In this document: positions 23,945-37,463 of the stretch, piece after piece
Layout: each line of letters opens with the position of its first letter
How positions within the stretch are numbered: position 1 is the stretch's first letter
Origin: Lactifluus volemus
Lineage: Eukaryota > Basidiomycota > Agaricomycetes > Russulales > Russulaceae
NCBI GenBank assembly: GCA_022376515.1
Contig: WTXI01000011.1
Coordinates: 310,001-374,000, forward strand
Length of the DNA: 64,000 bases
Reading direction: 5' to 3'
The notes under the pieces: generated by a model
Databases searched by the model: none
What the model was told of the DNA's origin: nothing
What the model saw: only the letters and a program-made list of their open reading frames with translations
Program-made: the position numbers and the translations under genes

Positions 23945-24748
23945 GCAATGACTAGGTACATTGGTGTGAAAAGCTGCATGCTCAATCCCATGGGCCAGAG
24001 CCTTGTGTTCTGGAACGGAGGGATCCCATCCATCTGTCATACACCACTCGTAAACACCAAACTAAGATCCAAGGCCAGAACTTACAACACCTCGAGGTTT
24101 CAGGACCTTCAATATCGTAAACACCCTCCCATGAGGGGGCATGTATAGTGGCCTCGATCGAATAGACTGCGTAACCAAACATCAACTGAATAAATAAATC
24201 ATGACTCACATGGCAAGCTCAGATGCATCGAAGGCATATTCATCGAATAGCTCTGAAAGCTTCATAAAGTTGCCTTTCACAAACTGGACCTGATTTTCCA
24301 GGCCAGCATCCATTGCACAACGGCGAGCACGGCCAATTTGAAAGTCGTCGATATTCACCCCAATGATATTGGCATTGGAGAAGCGTGCAATCTCTCTTGC
24401 AGGACCGACCACCAACACCACAGCCAACGTCGAGTAAACGCGTTCCAGGACGAAAGACCATTCGTGAGGCGATAAAATGCTCGTGGCGGGCAAGGGATGC
24501 AGCAAACGCTTCACCTTGGAAGAAGCGCGAGAAGTGGGCTCATCCGTACTCAAAAAGTTCAGTCACGCCATCGTAGTAGCCTACAAATGAATTAGGAAAG
24601 TTAGTTGACCAGTTGAATGGCAGCACATGCGAAATGTCAACGAGGAGGCCGTTCACGACGTTGGTATAGATTTCAATGCGATTTTCCGAGTCGACTTCCT
24701 TGGTAACGTCTTTCTTCCAGGGCCATCATTGAGTTGAGTGGAAGGCAT
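23945..24748 (-). pseudogene. ERG6: Sterol 24-C-methyltransferase, array copy 6 (large internal deletion)
   Basis: The ATG at 24748 (MPSTQLND) and fragments of the sterol-binding and SAM regions are recognisable. The conserved last-exon sequence (cattggtgtgaaaagc on the plus strand) adjoins the middle of exon 4 at about 23983, so about 330 bp covering most of exon 4 and the last intron are gone. There are further losses in exon 1, an unusual duplication-like change at GCGVGG (near 24410) and a shortened VLKPGG region. It lies between the AROM relic and copy 7 and resembles copy 7 more than copies 1-5 (for example shared words in exon 4). Clearly non-functional regardless of sequencing quality. 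Confidence 0.85.
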
Positions 24749-25181
24749 CAAAAGGGCGGGCTTGGTGGGATTATAACAACAGACGGTGAGAATCGAAAGG
24801 AAGCAAAATGCCAATCTGGCTCTTTATGTTCTTCGGAACTCAACATAACCTTGTTGGCGCCGGCCCACGCGTGAGAGCTGTGGAGAGACGTCCTTACAGA
24901 GCCGACGGTAATAGTAGCGGGGTCGGTCGAACTGGCCTCTCCAGGCTTGGGAAATTGTCACGGGAAAGATGCGAAAGTTTATGCCAGAATCGCTTCGGCC
25001 AGGCAGAACGTCTAGCCATGAATCATGCAGTCGACGACAAGACAGCATTTCAAGTAGCCTCTCGAATAATAGGTGGTTGAATCCACGAATCGACTGAAAT
25101 GGGTAGTTGATATTATAAGGTAAAAGATAGTCATGCGTCAGTAGGGTATTGTTATGGTGCAAGGTCTCGCGACTGCTCGTC
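24749..25181. other. Spacer between ERG6 copies 6 and 7
   Basis: No supported gene; open frames on both strands lack family motifs. Confidence 0.5.
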
Positions 25182-26445
25182 TCAAGCTTTCCGTGCGATC
25201 ACTAGGTACATTGGTGTGAAAAGCTGTATTAGGGAGTCAGTAAGAAAACGTCTCACCACTACATCAGTCAACTTACCTTTGTCTGGCCACCCTTGACCAA
25301 TGCGTCGCCAGCAATGCGTAAAGTTTCGCCAACTTCCCATGTACCCTTGGGAACTACCCTGAAGAACTCGAGGAGGCGTAAGGCGTTGTGAGTAACCAAT
25401 TTGCCTGACCAACTCATTCGCCAGACAGTGAAGTAGTCCCATGCGGTCTGTGCCTTGAGAATGTCGCCTTCAAGAGGATAGTACCAAGGGACAGGGTCCG
25501 GACGCTCAGCTAGGTCCTCCTCGTGCTCGATTTGGAACCCGACCGTTTTGAGAGCATCTCTTGCCTTGGACAGGTGACGCATTTCAGGGATACCATTGCC
25601 CAACTCGATCTCATGGGCCAGAGCCTTGTGTTCTGGAATGGAGGGATCCCATCTATCTGTCATACACCACTCGTAAACACCAAACTAAAATTCAAGTCAG
25701 TCTCACCCTCCGGTTCTACACTAAAGGTTTGAACTTACTACGCCTCCAGGTTTGAGGACCTTCATTACTTCGCCGTAAACACCTTCCCATGTGGGGGCAT
25801 GTACAGTAGCCTCGATGGCATAGACTGTTTTATCCGAACCTCAACTGAATAAAACTGCAAAACGGGTCACGTAGAACGCTCACCTGCATCAAAGGCATTT
25901 TCGCCAAACTGCTCTGAAAGCTTCATAAAGTCGCCTTTCACAAACTTGATTTGATCCTCCAGACCAGCAGCCTTGGTATAACGGCGAGCGCGGCCGATTT
26001 GAAAGTCGTTGTTGTTCAAGCCAATGATATTGACATCAGCAAAGCGTGCGATCGCCCTTGCGGGACCACCCACACCGCAGCCAACATCGAGGACGCGCAT
26101 TCCAGGACGAAGAGTCATCTGTGCGGCGAGATAGTGCTCGTGGCGGGCAAGGGACGCAGCAAATGCCTCGCCCTTGTAGAAGCGCGAAAAGTGGAATGAT
26201 TGGGCCCAACCATACTCGTAAAGTTCGGTCGCGCCATCATAATAACCTATACACAGGAAAGTGAGTTGACCAATTCCAGCACATGCAAAACGCCAACGAG
26301 CAGTACCATTCACGACGTCGGTATAATTTTCAACGCGGGTATCTGAGTCGACTTGATCTTCCTTGTTAAGGTCTTTTTTCCAGAAGCCAGAGTAGTTTTC
26401 GATACGCGAGCCAACGCGGCCATCATTGAGTTGGGTGGACGACAT
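25182..26445 (-). CDS. ERG6: Sterol 24-C-methyltransferase, copy 7 (canonical ERG6)
   Basis: Ergosterol-pathway SAM-dependent C-24 sterol methyltransferase. The spliced frame is unbroken from [20 protein letters not shown] (26445) to VIARKA and the stop at 25182-25184, about 340 residues over five exons. Motifs: [23 protein letters not shown] across intron 1; [17 protein letters not shown] (SAM site); [57 protein letters not shown] across intron 3; [28 protein letters not shown]; and the C-terminal GGQTKLFTPMYL spanning the last intron. This C-terminus matches ordinary fungal Erg6 better than the AGKKK-type ends of copies 1 and 3. It is the likely housekeeping enzyme and parent of the array. 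Confidence 0.93.
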
Positions 26446-27050
26446 CAGAAGGGCGGGTGGTAGGAATATAGCGAATGACGGTGAAAGTTGAAAGAATGTG
26501 AGACGCCTACTTTTTAACATTAAAAAATCGGCCCACTTAGGCGAGACCTGACACCACTTTTCTCACAGCGCTAATCTATTTTCCCTCGCGGTCACCAAGA
26601 GTTCTTAAAGTACAGTAATTATAGCAAAAGTACAGTACATGTATTCAACGACAGAGTTCATGAGTAGGCTGTCCCATTTTAGTGTCTAATACGCTTGACA
26701 TCGGCACCTTCTTCGAACAGTAAATCACCGAGACCCTCATACCCTCCAATAACCGCAGCTGATCGTTGTTGTTGTCGTGCCATACCCATTCTCACGGGTT
26801 GTGGATTTGAAGATCTATACATCATCAGTCGTAGCTCGAGCTTCTAGGCATCGGTCATGCGACAAATGACGCACTGCATAGCTTCAACCGGTCGCTTCAC
26901 TCCAGCAGCGGCTAGCGAAGAGATGGAAGCTCTTATTGCCTGGCGAAGGGGTGAGACAGGCTGGTCCTGGGGAGGCGCAGAATTCGATTATTGCTGGTTG
27001 TCACCTGTGGTCTCGTGAATTAAGTAAACTTTGACTATCTGTTGGATTAG
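26446..27050. other. ERG6 copy 7 promoter and intergenic region
   Basis: It contains the shortened conserved block gacctgacaccacttttctc near 26547. Apart from a short Ser/Ala frame around 26857-27018 (plus) with no family match, no gene is seen. Confidence 0.5.
26543..26574 (-). promoter_or_regulatory. Conserved block upstream of ERG6 copy 7
   Basis: The plus strand reads gacctgacaccacttttctc then acagcgctaat, about 100 nt upstream of the ATG at 26445. It is a shorter version of the block upstream of copies 2, 4 and 5. It is conserved although surrounding promoter sequence differs, so it may be a functional element of the parental promoter. Confidence 0.4.
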
Positions 27051-28244
27051 TTACTTTACCGAAGCCACAGCAGGCTGGGGGCGAGCGCCACTTGGAGAGG
27101 AATCATTCTTCATCACATTTCGATCCACGTTGCAATCGAGTTCGGTCTTTCTGGTCGTCCCGGTCCCGCAGTTAGGATCCTCTACAGCAAGGAAGGCATC
27201 GTTGTCATCCTTAAAGTAGGAGTCAAGGTCAGAGTCATCTGCCTTGGGAATGACGGGCTTGGTATCCAATGGACGATAGAACGGTACCATTTCGTTCGGA
27301 ACTTGGACCCTGTTGCGGCGATGGCACCTTCCGAGGAGCGACCCCGTCAGATAGCCCCCCCCTAGTTTGTCCGTTACTGTAGCCGCAGTCACCCTACGAA
27401 GAGGACTAGGCTTTGAGTGGTTTGAGAGTATTTGAGGCGAAGGAGAACCAATCAGTTTCCTATCCTCCGCTAGGTGACCCAACGTTGTCGACGAGTCATC
27501 TTGGATTCCAGTACTACTAGTGGTCCGAGGACCAACAGAATTTCCCGGCGGTGCAGATCCGACTCGTCAAACTTGGGCTAGGCATAGTTCGGGTTAGTGT
27601 CGTGGTGGTTGTATGGGCGCTACTGTTGGCACTCCGCGAGTTGGCACACTTACAAGTTGGGGTTTTATTTTCAGTACCTCTTGCGTAAATGACTTTTCGT
27701 ATAACAAAGGCCAAGGAGGTTCCCAAAATTTCGAAGGGCGCGCTTCACACCATCGGTTACAGCTTCTTTCTTTGCCTGTCACAAGAGTCATGATGGTCAA
27801 GGACCCACAGAGATAACCCACCTTGTCCAATGCAATACCCTTGCTCCTCAAATTATCCCCTGTGCCATATCCAACATCTTCATGGTGGGTTCCGTCCTTG
27901 AGTGTGATCTTCACAACAGCAGTGACGCCGACGTTCCATCTCCTTGACTCGGGGTCCATATCAACAAAGTCCGTTTCCAGACTTGTAACGGTCGAATTCC
28001 ATCCATTGTAGCCAAAAACTTCGTTGGCCAGTCCGATGATTTTCCACCCCTCGACGTACGTGAGCTTTAGTCCCCCACCTGGGGCGGGCCGTTGGGAGAC
28101 ATACTCCGGACCAAGGCGTCGGTTGAGTTTAGCTTGTATTATAGAAGTCTCAGATAACCTAAGGTTAGCAGAACCAGGAAATTTAAACTTTGCTTCAGGA
28201 GATTCTTCAAAAAGAGTCCCTGGCGTTTGCGGTTCAGAGAACAT
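27051..28244 (-). CDS. RAD52: RAD52/Rad22-type recombination mediator
   Basis: Homologous-recombination protein that anneals single strands and loads Rad51 in the nucleus. Exon 1 from the ATG at 28244 (MFSEPQTPG) contains the RAD52 core: IQAKLNRRLGPEYVSQRP, VEGWKIIGLANEVFGYNGW, VTAVVKITLKDGTHHEDVGYG. After an intron the frame continues AKKEAVTDGVKRALRNFGN, then LLGLC and LYEKSFTQEVLKIKPQ. The last joins need one extra base: a T is missing near 27704-27708, and a G near 27543-27547 in the KFDESDLHRR region. Downstream is a low-complexity tail ending at 27051. An upstream in-frame ATG at 28394 exists but adds sequence unlike the family. The frameshifts are more likely consensus errors than loss of the gene. 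Confidence 0.88.
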
Positions 28245-28479
28245 GTTGTCTTGTAATAAGCGTCGTCGAGTGTCGTTAAAGAGAAAAACAAATGCCAAAG
28301 AGCGAACTAGTAACTTATTTAGGGGTTGCCAGTCGAACTGGAATTTGTGGAAATAAGCCACAAATAGTTCCCACGAAAAATATCTATTCAACACCCCCGC
28401 GGTCTAGGATTACAGTACTGTCCGTAGAAATAGTCTTTCACAGGGATGAGTCTATGTGCCAATTCATGTCCAAATCTAC

Positions 28480-29281
28480 CTCCCTTCCGTGCTCACCTCC
28501 GCTCCCGTGCGTGAGTCACCCCTCGAGTCCGTTGACTGTCGTGTCTCGATATAGAGCTCCCAGGTACCGCCATCGTAATACCAGATGGGTCACATTGAGG
28601 GCTGCTTGGACAGACCGGATATTCTTGACCCCACGAAACTGGAGGCGGTGTGTGGCGTGAATTTATGGCCAAGGATAGTGGTGACAGGGACATTTCTGCC
28701 GCTCTAAACTCGTTTCCTGGTGCTGATAGTGTAGCAGGCGGTCTAGTGTTAGCGGGATAGCCCGTAATGGAAGGACCGGGGCCCATTGGTGACTGCACGC
28801 GGTGAGTTCTCTCCCAGCGTTCAAGTGGCTTCCGGTAGGGTATTCCACCCGGGTCCGTGAATACGATGGTACGACGCTGCGAAAATCTTCCTGGGGAGAG
28901 GATCGGCTGTCCACAACATCCAACTCCATCTCTTCCGCGAAGAAAGAGCCATATGGCGACACTGTACGAACGCGTCGCTCATCTGACCTCTTGCTCCTGG
29001 CAGAGTGACCCTTGCTATTGCTACTGGTGTTTGATGAGCCAGACGAACTCGACGAGTCATGGATCCAAAATTTGTGGTAATTTCGTGGCCATTGTCTTCG
29101 CTGGGATGCTAATCCGGGGTGGGCATTGAGGGAGACGCCGTGAGGAAATTGTGGCGGGCCAGTTTCCTCGATACTCGTGGCGATGGCGTTGCGGGGGATA
29201 GGGATGGGAGATGTATTGAGGTGTGTCTGGGAAAACATGAAGGTCGTCGCCACCAAGAAGTTTGATGATAGGAATAGGCAA
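28480..29281 (-). CDS. Hypothetical Ser/Pro-rich protein
   Basis: A probable gene beginning MPIPIIKLLGGDDLHVFPDT at 29281. It continues, after a one-base frame change near 29205, as a Ser-rich protein (SSSSSGSSNTSSNSKGH, then a basic patch and SPYGSFFAEEMELDVVDSR). A further part with GPGPSITGYPANTRPP and SAPGNEFRAAEMSLSPL lies at about 28800-28660. Composition and codon pattern look coding, and the opposite frames are less coherent, but there is no recognisable domain. The extent, the splice sites and whether the frame change is real are uncertain. It is divergent in character from RAD52 and may be a lineage-specific protein. Confidence 0.4.
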
Positions 29282-29776
29282 TGAGGAGGTGTAGAGCCTA
29301 ACGAGATTTTATAATAAGAGTGTTCCCAGTTGACAAATTCAGTGGGCCAAGAACATGTGTTATGAAAAGCTGCGCACTTGGACGAACTAGGGCGCTAGAA
29401 CCGGGCAAGGCGAATATCCTGATATGCTGCGGATCCTGCGCTCGGTCAAAAAATCCAAGGAAAAGAGACTTTTGGATCCGACTCGAGCTATTGCCAGCAT
29501 AGGAGGTTCGCACATGAGTCACACCGACATACTGTACCCATACATTACTGAGATTGCGGTCAAAATGGCCTTTTTGTTACATCCATTGATAGACGTCACA
29601 CGCCAGGAACCGGCTGTGCGTGCGCCATCCACAAGTCAAGAGAATGCCAAAACAGGAAATTTACTATTTGGCTTTTACGCTGTGCATCGCTATTATCGCT
29701 CAGTACAACAACAGGTGCCCGACAATGGCATCTCATAACGATGTCGAACAAGAAATAAACCTCGATGTACGAATAC
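29282..29776. other. Intergenic, nothing supported
   Basis: About 500 bp between two minus-strand genes. No motif-bearing frame; presumed promoter of the Ser-rich gene and 3' region of the G3BP-like gene. Confidence 0.5.
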
Positions 29777-31346
29777 CTACTTTGTGGTGCCAATCCCCCT
29801 TCCACGGCCAGGCCCGCCACGAGCACGGAAACTACCACCCCGCATATCCCCGTTCACCGGTGCACCACCACGAGGTCGGCTAGGGGGCCGCTCACCCCTC
29901 TCCTTGCGAGTCTCAACTGTTATGCGCATCTGCTGACCATCCCCTACATCGATGCGAATGCCGCCCTCGCCACCCTGCGAGGTAGGGAGGGAAGCGACAA
30001 TCGCACGGCGTGCGGCATCGATCGAGCTAAATTCCAAGAATGCACACGCTTTGTTCCGCACCAGATCAAGGTCTTTGATCGGACCAAAGCGACTAGTCAA
30101 GTGGTCCTCAACGCCGTTTCGGTGACATTTTCTTGCACGCTCTGCGAAACGTTTTAGAGTTGTAAAACAAAAGTAGCACGACAATCCCTCACCTTGACAA
30201 AGCATAGGGCATTCGAAACGTTGTTTGCGGCGACATAAGCGGGATGAGATTCGCGCGGCTGCTGCTGAGGCCTTGTGCTCGAGCCATGGTGGTTCACGGG
30301 CGTCTGAGTGCCACTGCCAGGGGACGATGAGCTGGCAGCGGGCGCCTCACTGGTACCACGGGACTCTTGCGCCACAGCCGAACCCCACTTCTTCGGATTC
30401 GTTGCGGCCAGGTTGGCCCACGTTTTCGGCGCCGGCGGCGGGGGTACCGGCGCAATTTGAGAAGGAGCAGCAGGTGCTGGAGGTTGGGACGGAACAGGTG
30501 ACGGAGCACGTGGAGGAGCTGGTGATGCGGCTGGTGCAGGGGATTCTACAGCAAGTGCAGGTTCAGGCTCTGGGGTAGGTGATTTTTCAACTGGTGCGGT
30601 AGTTTGGTCCTCGGGAGCATCATGTTCAATTTGTGCGTGTCCGTTAGTGTGGGGCTCTACGACGACTGGTTCAGGAACAGGAGGGGCGTCGTCTACCGGG
30701 GCAGCGGAAGGTGGGGGAGAGGCTGTTTGCACTGGTTCGGGAGCCTGGGTGTCTACAGTAGGGAGATCCGGCTTCGGGCGCACAGGGGATAGGAGAGGCG
30801 CAGCCTCTGGGAGAGGGGAAGAGGAATCCTTCTCGGCTTCAACAGTTGATTGCTCCGGTTCGCTTTCATCGGACTCTTCCTTGAGGAAGCGGAAGATGTC
30901 GTTGAGGACAAAGTAACCATTGGGCTGTTCGGCGAGGAAAAAGGTCTGGACAAACTTCCGCCACGGCTCTCCGCGGTTTGACATCTCACCGATCACTTGT
31001 ATGATAATCCACCATTTGCAGAGGACTGCGCGTCGACTGAGTGAATGAAGACCTTGCAGTCCTCGAACCCAATCGAGATGATCTTGTTGTGGATTTCCTT
31101 CGAAAAGTTGAGATGGCTCATAAAAATGATTGAAAAATGGATACGAACATGCTGACCGAAACAAGGTGTGCCATCTTCTCCTTCAGTACCATGAATGAAG
31201 GTAGATGTTTTGTTGTAGAAGCAGTGGAGACGATGAGGTGACTTATTGACATATGTATAATATTGAGGAACGAACTGCCATCCCACTTCAGATGGGACAA
31301 CGTTATTACGAGAAGGGTCATTGCTGGAAGGAGTGGTATTCGTCAT
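29777..31346 (-). CDS. G3BP-like NTF2/RRM RNA-binding protein
   Basis: Relative of human G3BP and yeast Bre5 (stress-granule RNA binding and deubiquitinase cofactor). From the ATG at 31346 (MTNTTPSSND) an NTF2-like domain is seen: VGWQFVPQYYTYVNKSPHRL, GTEGEDGTPCFGQ, EIHNKIISIGFEDCKVFIHS, IIIQVIGEMSNRGEPWRKFV, FFLAEQPNGYFVLNDIFRFL. A long Pro/Glu/Ala-rich acidic linker follows, then PKTWANLAATNPKKWG, an RRM (HLTSRFGPIKDLDLVRNKACAF) and a C-terminal RGG tail (GDMRGGSFRARGGPGRGRG). Introns of about 51 nt fall in the NTF2 domain. One G is missing near 31008-31012 (before IIIQV) and one near 30098 (before EDHLTSR), which otherwise break the frame; both look like consensus errors. Confidence 0.88.
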
Positions 31347-31645
31347 GATGGGGTGGACTAAGCTGCGGGGGTGAGAAGAGACAAGGTAGAGCTGGCGTAA
31401 AAGTGTACCCACTAATACGATGAATGCAAAAACGCTAAAAGAGAAAAATGCGTGAAGAAATCTAAGATGTATTGAGAGAGCAAAGCTCGAGAAAGGTCGA
31501 TAAGACTGAGAGTTAACGTCGAGGTCGAGGGAGGGAGGGAGGGTACGCAAAAGTGTAAACGCGGCCGACCAAACTTTCTCACCATAAACTACTCGGCATA
31601 TTCCGTAACAACTTGGTCCTTACAAACAATATATCTACTCTACAC

Positions 31646-33254
<1,609 letters not shown>

Positions 33255-33795
33255 GTTGGAACGTTACTAGGTGATGGTTGGAAGGAAAAGGACAAGTGAA
33301 GAATAAAAAGTAGGACGAGCGCTAGGGATTCATTTCACCCGAGGTGAATAACCCAATTTGGGCAATTTATACCAAACCTCCAACCCGGGCTCGCCATGAC
33401 AATCACATCGTCGCCAAGCGGACCTGCTTTGTTGAACGATACCGTGTGCCAAGTCCGCTAGTTGCCATCATTCCATCAGTTACACCAGTTCCTGACCCCA
33501 GTCTCTGGCATCGACGTACTCGAGGGGAACATCATCACACATGAACAAATAGAACACTCGGTATGATCACGTAGAGGTTGCTACTTTGGGGAATCAATTG
33601 TACTCTCAGGCTCGAAGCCATGTGCAAGTACAATATGCTCTCTGATGTCTACCATGTGCAATGAAACCTATTTTGAGCCCAGCTCCATGCTTTGTGCTTG
33701 GTTTCGTCCATCCGTATCCGTAATCACATTACATCATTCTTCTTGGCATGCATAAGCCCCCAAAAGCCCCTTTCTCGCCGCAATCATCACTACTC
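33255..33795. promoter_or_regulatory. Shared promoter region of the MAP kinase and HET-C genes
   Basis: The 541 bp between two divergent start codons (33254 minus, 33796 plus). No coding frame of note; no specific factor site identified. Confidence 0.5.
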
Positions 33796-36700
33796 ATGTC
33801 GGCCTCTACGTTTACTCTCTTAATTTTACTCGTGATCTTGGTAGTTTGCCTCCAGGATGCCGGTGTTTATGCATTTGGCGCTGGCAACATACCTTCGTGC
33901 GTGATTCAGATGTAGCAGTGCCATCTTATTCATGAAACATACGTTTTAGATTCGCATACATGGAAGGTCGCGCCTTCCGTCACGGAGATTTAGTACTTGT
34001 TCCCCATTGATGAGAGTGAAACGTTCTCAACTCCTTCTACAGGAAGACACGCTGTCCGAGCTGGCAAAGAAGACCGGCGGGTTTGCACTTGGTGCACTCA
34101 TTGGGAAAGGGGGGTCAAAGTTTGGCGGACTGGATATTAAGCGCGTATATTTGGGTACGCGCACTTTTCTTGTTTTTGAACAAGCTGAGAACTTGTCTAT
34201 CAAGAAACTGGCTCAGAGATTACAGTCAGGTCCGTGACATAAATGGCGATTACTGAGTTTCCTCACCGATCCTCGTACAAGGCTGTGGACATAACTACAT
34301 TAAAGAAAGTCCCGCTCCAGGTGAGTCTTAGATACCTTTGACATCATTTGCAGATAATGACTGTTGTGCAGACGATCATAAACCTGTGTATGGCACTTGG
34401 GTTTCTGGTACGTCGATTCCAGCATGACATATACCACCTCTCACGACACCCTTCCCTTGCAGGCTCACGGATATGCAACAAATGAATTCGAGGTGACTGT
34501 GGAAAGGTTGGGTGCTTATCTCCCTGTATGGATTTTCTCGATTGTTGCCTCGAATGACTACTCATCCTTGATTAATTCAGGCAGAACACATTGACAACCC
34601 GAAGGGGTACGGTGATGGTGAAGATGTGCGTAGGTTTGACCCAAGACTTCGCGGACCTGTGGATGTATGCACACGAGTTTGTCGTTGGCCTAATCCCATC
34701 CTGATTCATTATCGCAGCCTAGGGAACTTGAAGTTGACCCTCGCACAGGCATGAAGAATTACATTGCCAATGGTAAAGATCTCACATTAACTCGCTTTGA
34801 TTATTGACCTGCGCGTATCCAGAGGTCGGTCCATGGGATACTTCAAAGGCCCTCGTTCGCCGTACTCTCGAGCGATGTATCCACATTGGCCGTCTCCACC
34901 GTGCTCAAGGGAGGAAGGAGGACGAATACGAGGCCTATCGCCTTCTTGGCCAAGCCGTTTGTCTTAACTTAACACTTCAACACCTTGTCATGTGCTCACA
35001 ACCTTATCTTGTCCAGTTGCACACCCTTGAGGACTTCCCGGCACACTCAAATTTTTGCGAGCTTGCCCTTGTATCAATGGGCCACTCTAACGTATTCGTG
35101 CATGTTGGCGATCGGGTGCGCATACAAGCGCCCAATGGTAGATGGGTCGCTCCTTTGGTCACCGGAACATTCGGATCCAGCGATTTCCTCCACAGCTTGC
35201 TCGGCGGTATGTTCGCAATGCATGTTGACACTTTCTATTTCTCATGTGATAATGCAGAGGCTACCGATCATCTTGTAAGTGCTTCGTATTCGAGAACTTC
35301 TAGTAAAGCTTTCCTTTTGAATCCGCTAGAGCGAAGCATCTGTTTCCGATCTCAACCGAGCGATGGCGTCCGCTCGCTCGCGATCAGCGTCCGGAGGGCG
35401 GTCGCCTGCGGACACACTCCGGGATCTATTGTTCAGGTTGCCTGATGGATCGGGATCAGAATTAACTCGAGATATGGAAGGGATAGAGCGGATCCGTGAG
35501 CATGGAGGCAAGCCTCCGGAACAAATGAGCCCCCAGGAATTACATTCTGTATTATGGCAAGTTTTAAGCTTCAGGGATTCAGGTCTGTTGGTCACTTCGT
35601 CACTCGACGTTACTCATTAAGGGCGCCTTCTTTCTCCAGTGGTAAAGAAGATTGCACTTGTCATTGGTAGGTCAAGCATACTATCAGTGCTAAGCTTGAC
35701 AATGACGTTGGGTTTTCAGAAAAAATACCTGGGCTGGGATCGTTAATTGAAAAGATCACGGATTCTATCTCGGGTATGTGTAAGCACGTTCCTGGACCAT
35801 TCTGACATCTGATTCGTACAAAGTCTTTGCGTTAACCACACTCGAGGTCTGTGACATGCGTCACCTTGCGTCACTGTTCCCCTCTCATTTCATCTAGCCA
35901 TACTTGAAACCCATCCTACAATCATCGAGTACTCAACTGATGGCAGCCTCCAATGAAGTCATCGACAATCGTGATCAACATGAGGTTAGTCACTTTCTAA
36001 CTTTTTTAACTAGTTGATCAATTCACGCGTCGCTTCAGGTATTCAACAATCCAGAAGCAGTGAGCCACACTCGTTTCGTGTCGATGAATACAACATAAAC
36101 CACAGTTACAGTCCGATCCGACCCACTCGTTCTTGAGCAAGGATCATTTCGTGTGTTCAAGTTGTTAGATGAAAGTGGCGCTTCGTCCTGATGAGATGAC
36201 ATCCAGAATTTGATTCTTAACGAACCAGCCGGAAATATCGCCAAGGTCATTGTGGTACATCTTCATTTCCTTTCATACAACCATCTGGTCTTGACTTACC
36301 TGTTCAGAAACATACCGTGACAGCAGTCATCAAGGCGTGGGATGACAATTCTGTGAATGTGAAGTCCGTGACGGACGAGGTATTACAATGCTTGTTCGTA
36401 CTTCACCCTATTGCGCCGCTAGCGAGTGTGTTGCTAAACAGTTGTAGGTTTCATCCCGAGTTTCAAAATAATTCTTCGCAAATTCAGCGCGAAATGCTGG
36501 CTGGCATGAGACTCTGGCTGCAATCCGTTGGTCATAATAAGCAAAGCGAGATTCTCGGGCGCCTAACGAAGCAAGCTGTACACGGACATCAAAATGTACG
36601 TCCAGGTAGTGAAGGCAGTGCCTCTGTGAGCCAAGGCACCTTCTCCTCGAATGCTGGTGGACGACGGGAAGGTGACGGATTCGGCAAGCTGGGTAGCGGT

Positions 36701-37223
36701 TCTACATTTGTACCCGACTCACAGCCGGGTTACACCTATGGCGAAAGCTCCTCATCTCAGTTGTACGTGCCCCCACAACCATACCCAGCTGGTCCGTCTT
36801 TGGGCGTTCCACCATTACCACAAACGCATCATCATGGGTCTGATGCCTACAGTTATCACACTCCCACCCAACCCGGCTTCCAGCCGCACCAGGAACCCAC
36901 CTTATTCTGCTCCACCGAGCTTAGGTTTTCCCGAAGGGCCCGGATTGTCGTATCCCGGTGCCGCACGACCAGCCTCCCCAGGGTCTTCCTATCGGGGGCC
37001 GTACTATCCTGGGCGCCCATCGTACCCAGGCCAACAGGGAATGCCTAGCCCTGGCAACAGTTTCAACACTACGCCACTTGCACCGCCGTCGAGTCTTTCC
37101 GGAACTGAGCCTATCAGATTCCCACAGAATACGTCAAGTTTCCCGAGCGCGCAACCCGAGTCGGACTATGGAACGACGAATTATAGTGGATATGGTCAAG
37201 GCTCATACCAACCAGAGTATTGA
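33796..37223 (+). CDS. het-c: HET-C heterokaryon-incompatibility protein homologue
   Basis: The ATG at 33796 starts a signal peptide (MSASTFTLLILLVILVVCLQ) followed by AFGAGNIPS, the mature start typical of HET-C. Conserved blocks follow across many short introns: EDTLSELAKKTGGFALGALI, KFGGLDIKRVYLG, NWLRDYSQAVDI, LAHGYATNEFEVT, AEHIDNPKGYG, ELEVDPRTGMKNYIAN, WDTSKALVRRTLERCIHIGR, LHTLEDFPAHSNFCELAL, VHVGDRVRIQAPNGRWVAPL, VTGTFGSSDFLHSLLG and FLSKDHF / LILNEPAGNIAKVI. The C-terminal third is rich in Gly, Ser, Pro, Tyr and His and ends QGSYQPEY at 37221-37223. In Neurospora, HET-C alleles control vegetative incompatibility; the basidiomycete role is not known to me. A frame change near 36895 in the low-complexity tail is needed to reach the end. 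Confidence 0.88.
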
Positions 37224-37463
37224 ACGAATGAAGCGTGGAGTTCAGCTATCCACCAATGAATTGTCTTTAGGTGACCATTTGCATGGGTTTGAAATGAAAA
37301 GTGAAAGAGAAAGTCAATGCACTGTATTATAAACCGTTCATGCTCTGCCGTGAGGTGATACATACATTTTAAAGGACGATGATGCAATAGTACAAGAATT
37401 GGGAGTACAGTATGAACAAGGAACTACGTCTTGTTGTCACATTACATGACGGATAACATCCAG

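Noticed and set aside
7361..26445. Reading the ERG6 array as a secondary-metabolite cluster
   Set aside because: Neighbours are a transporter, an AROM relic and housekeeping genes; no synthase, P450 or pathway regulator is present.
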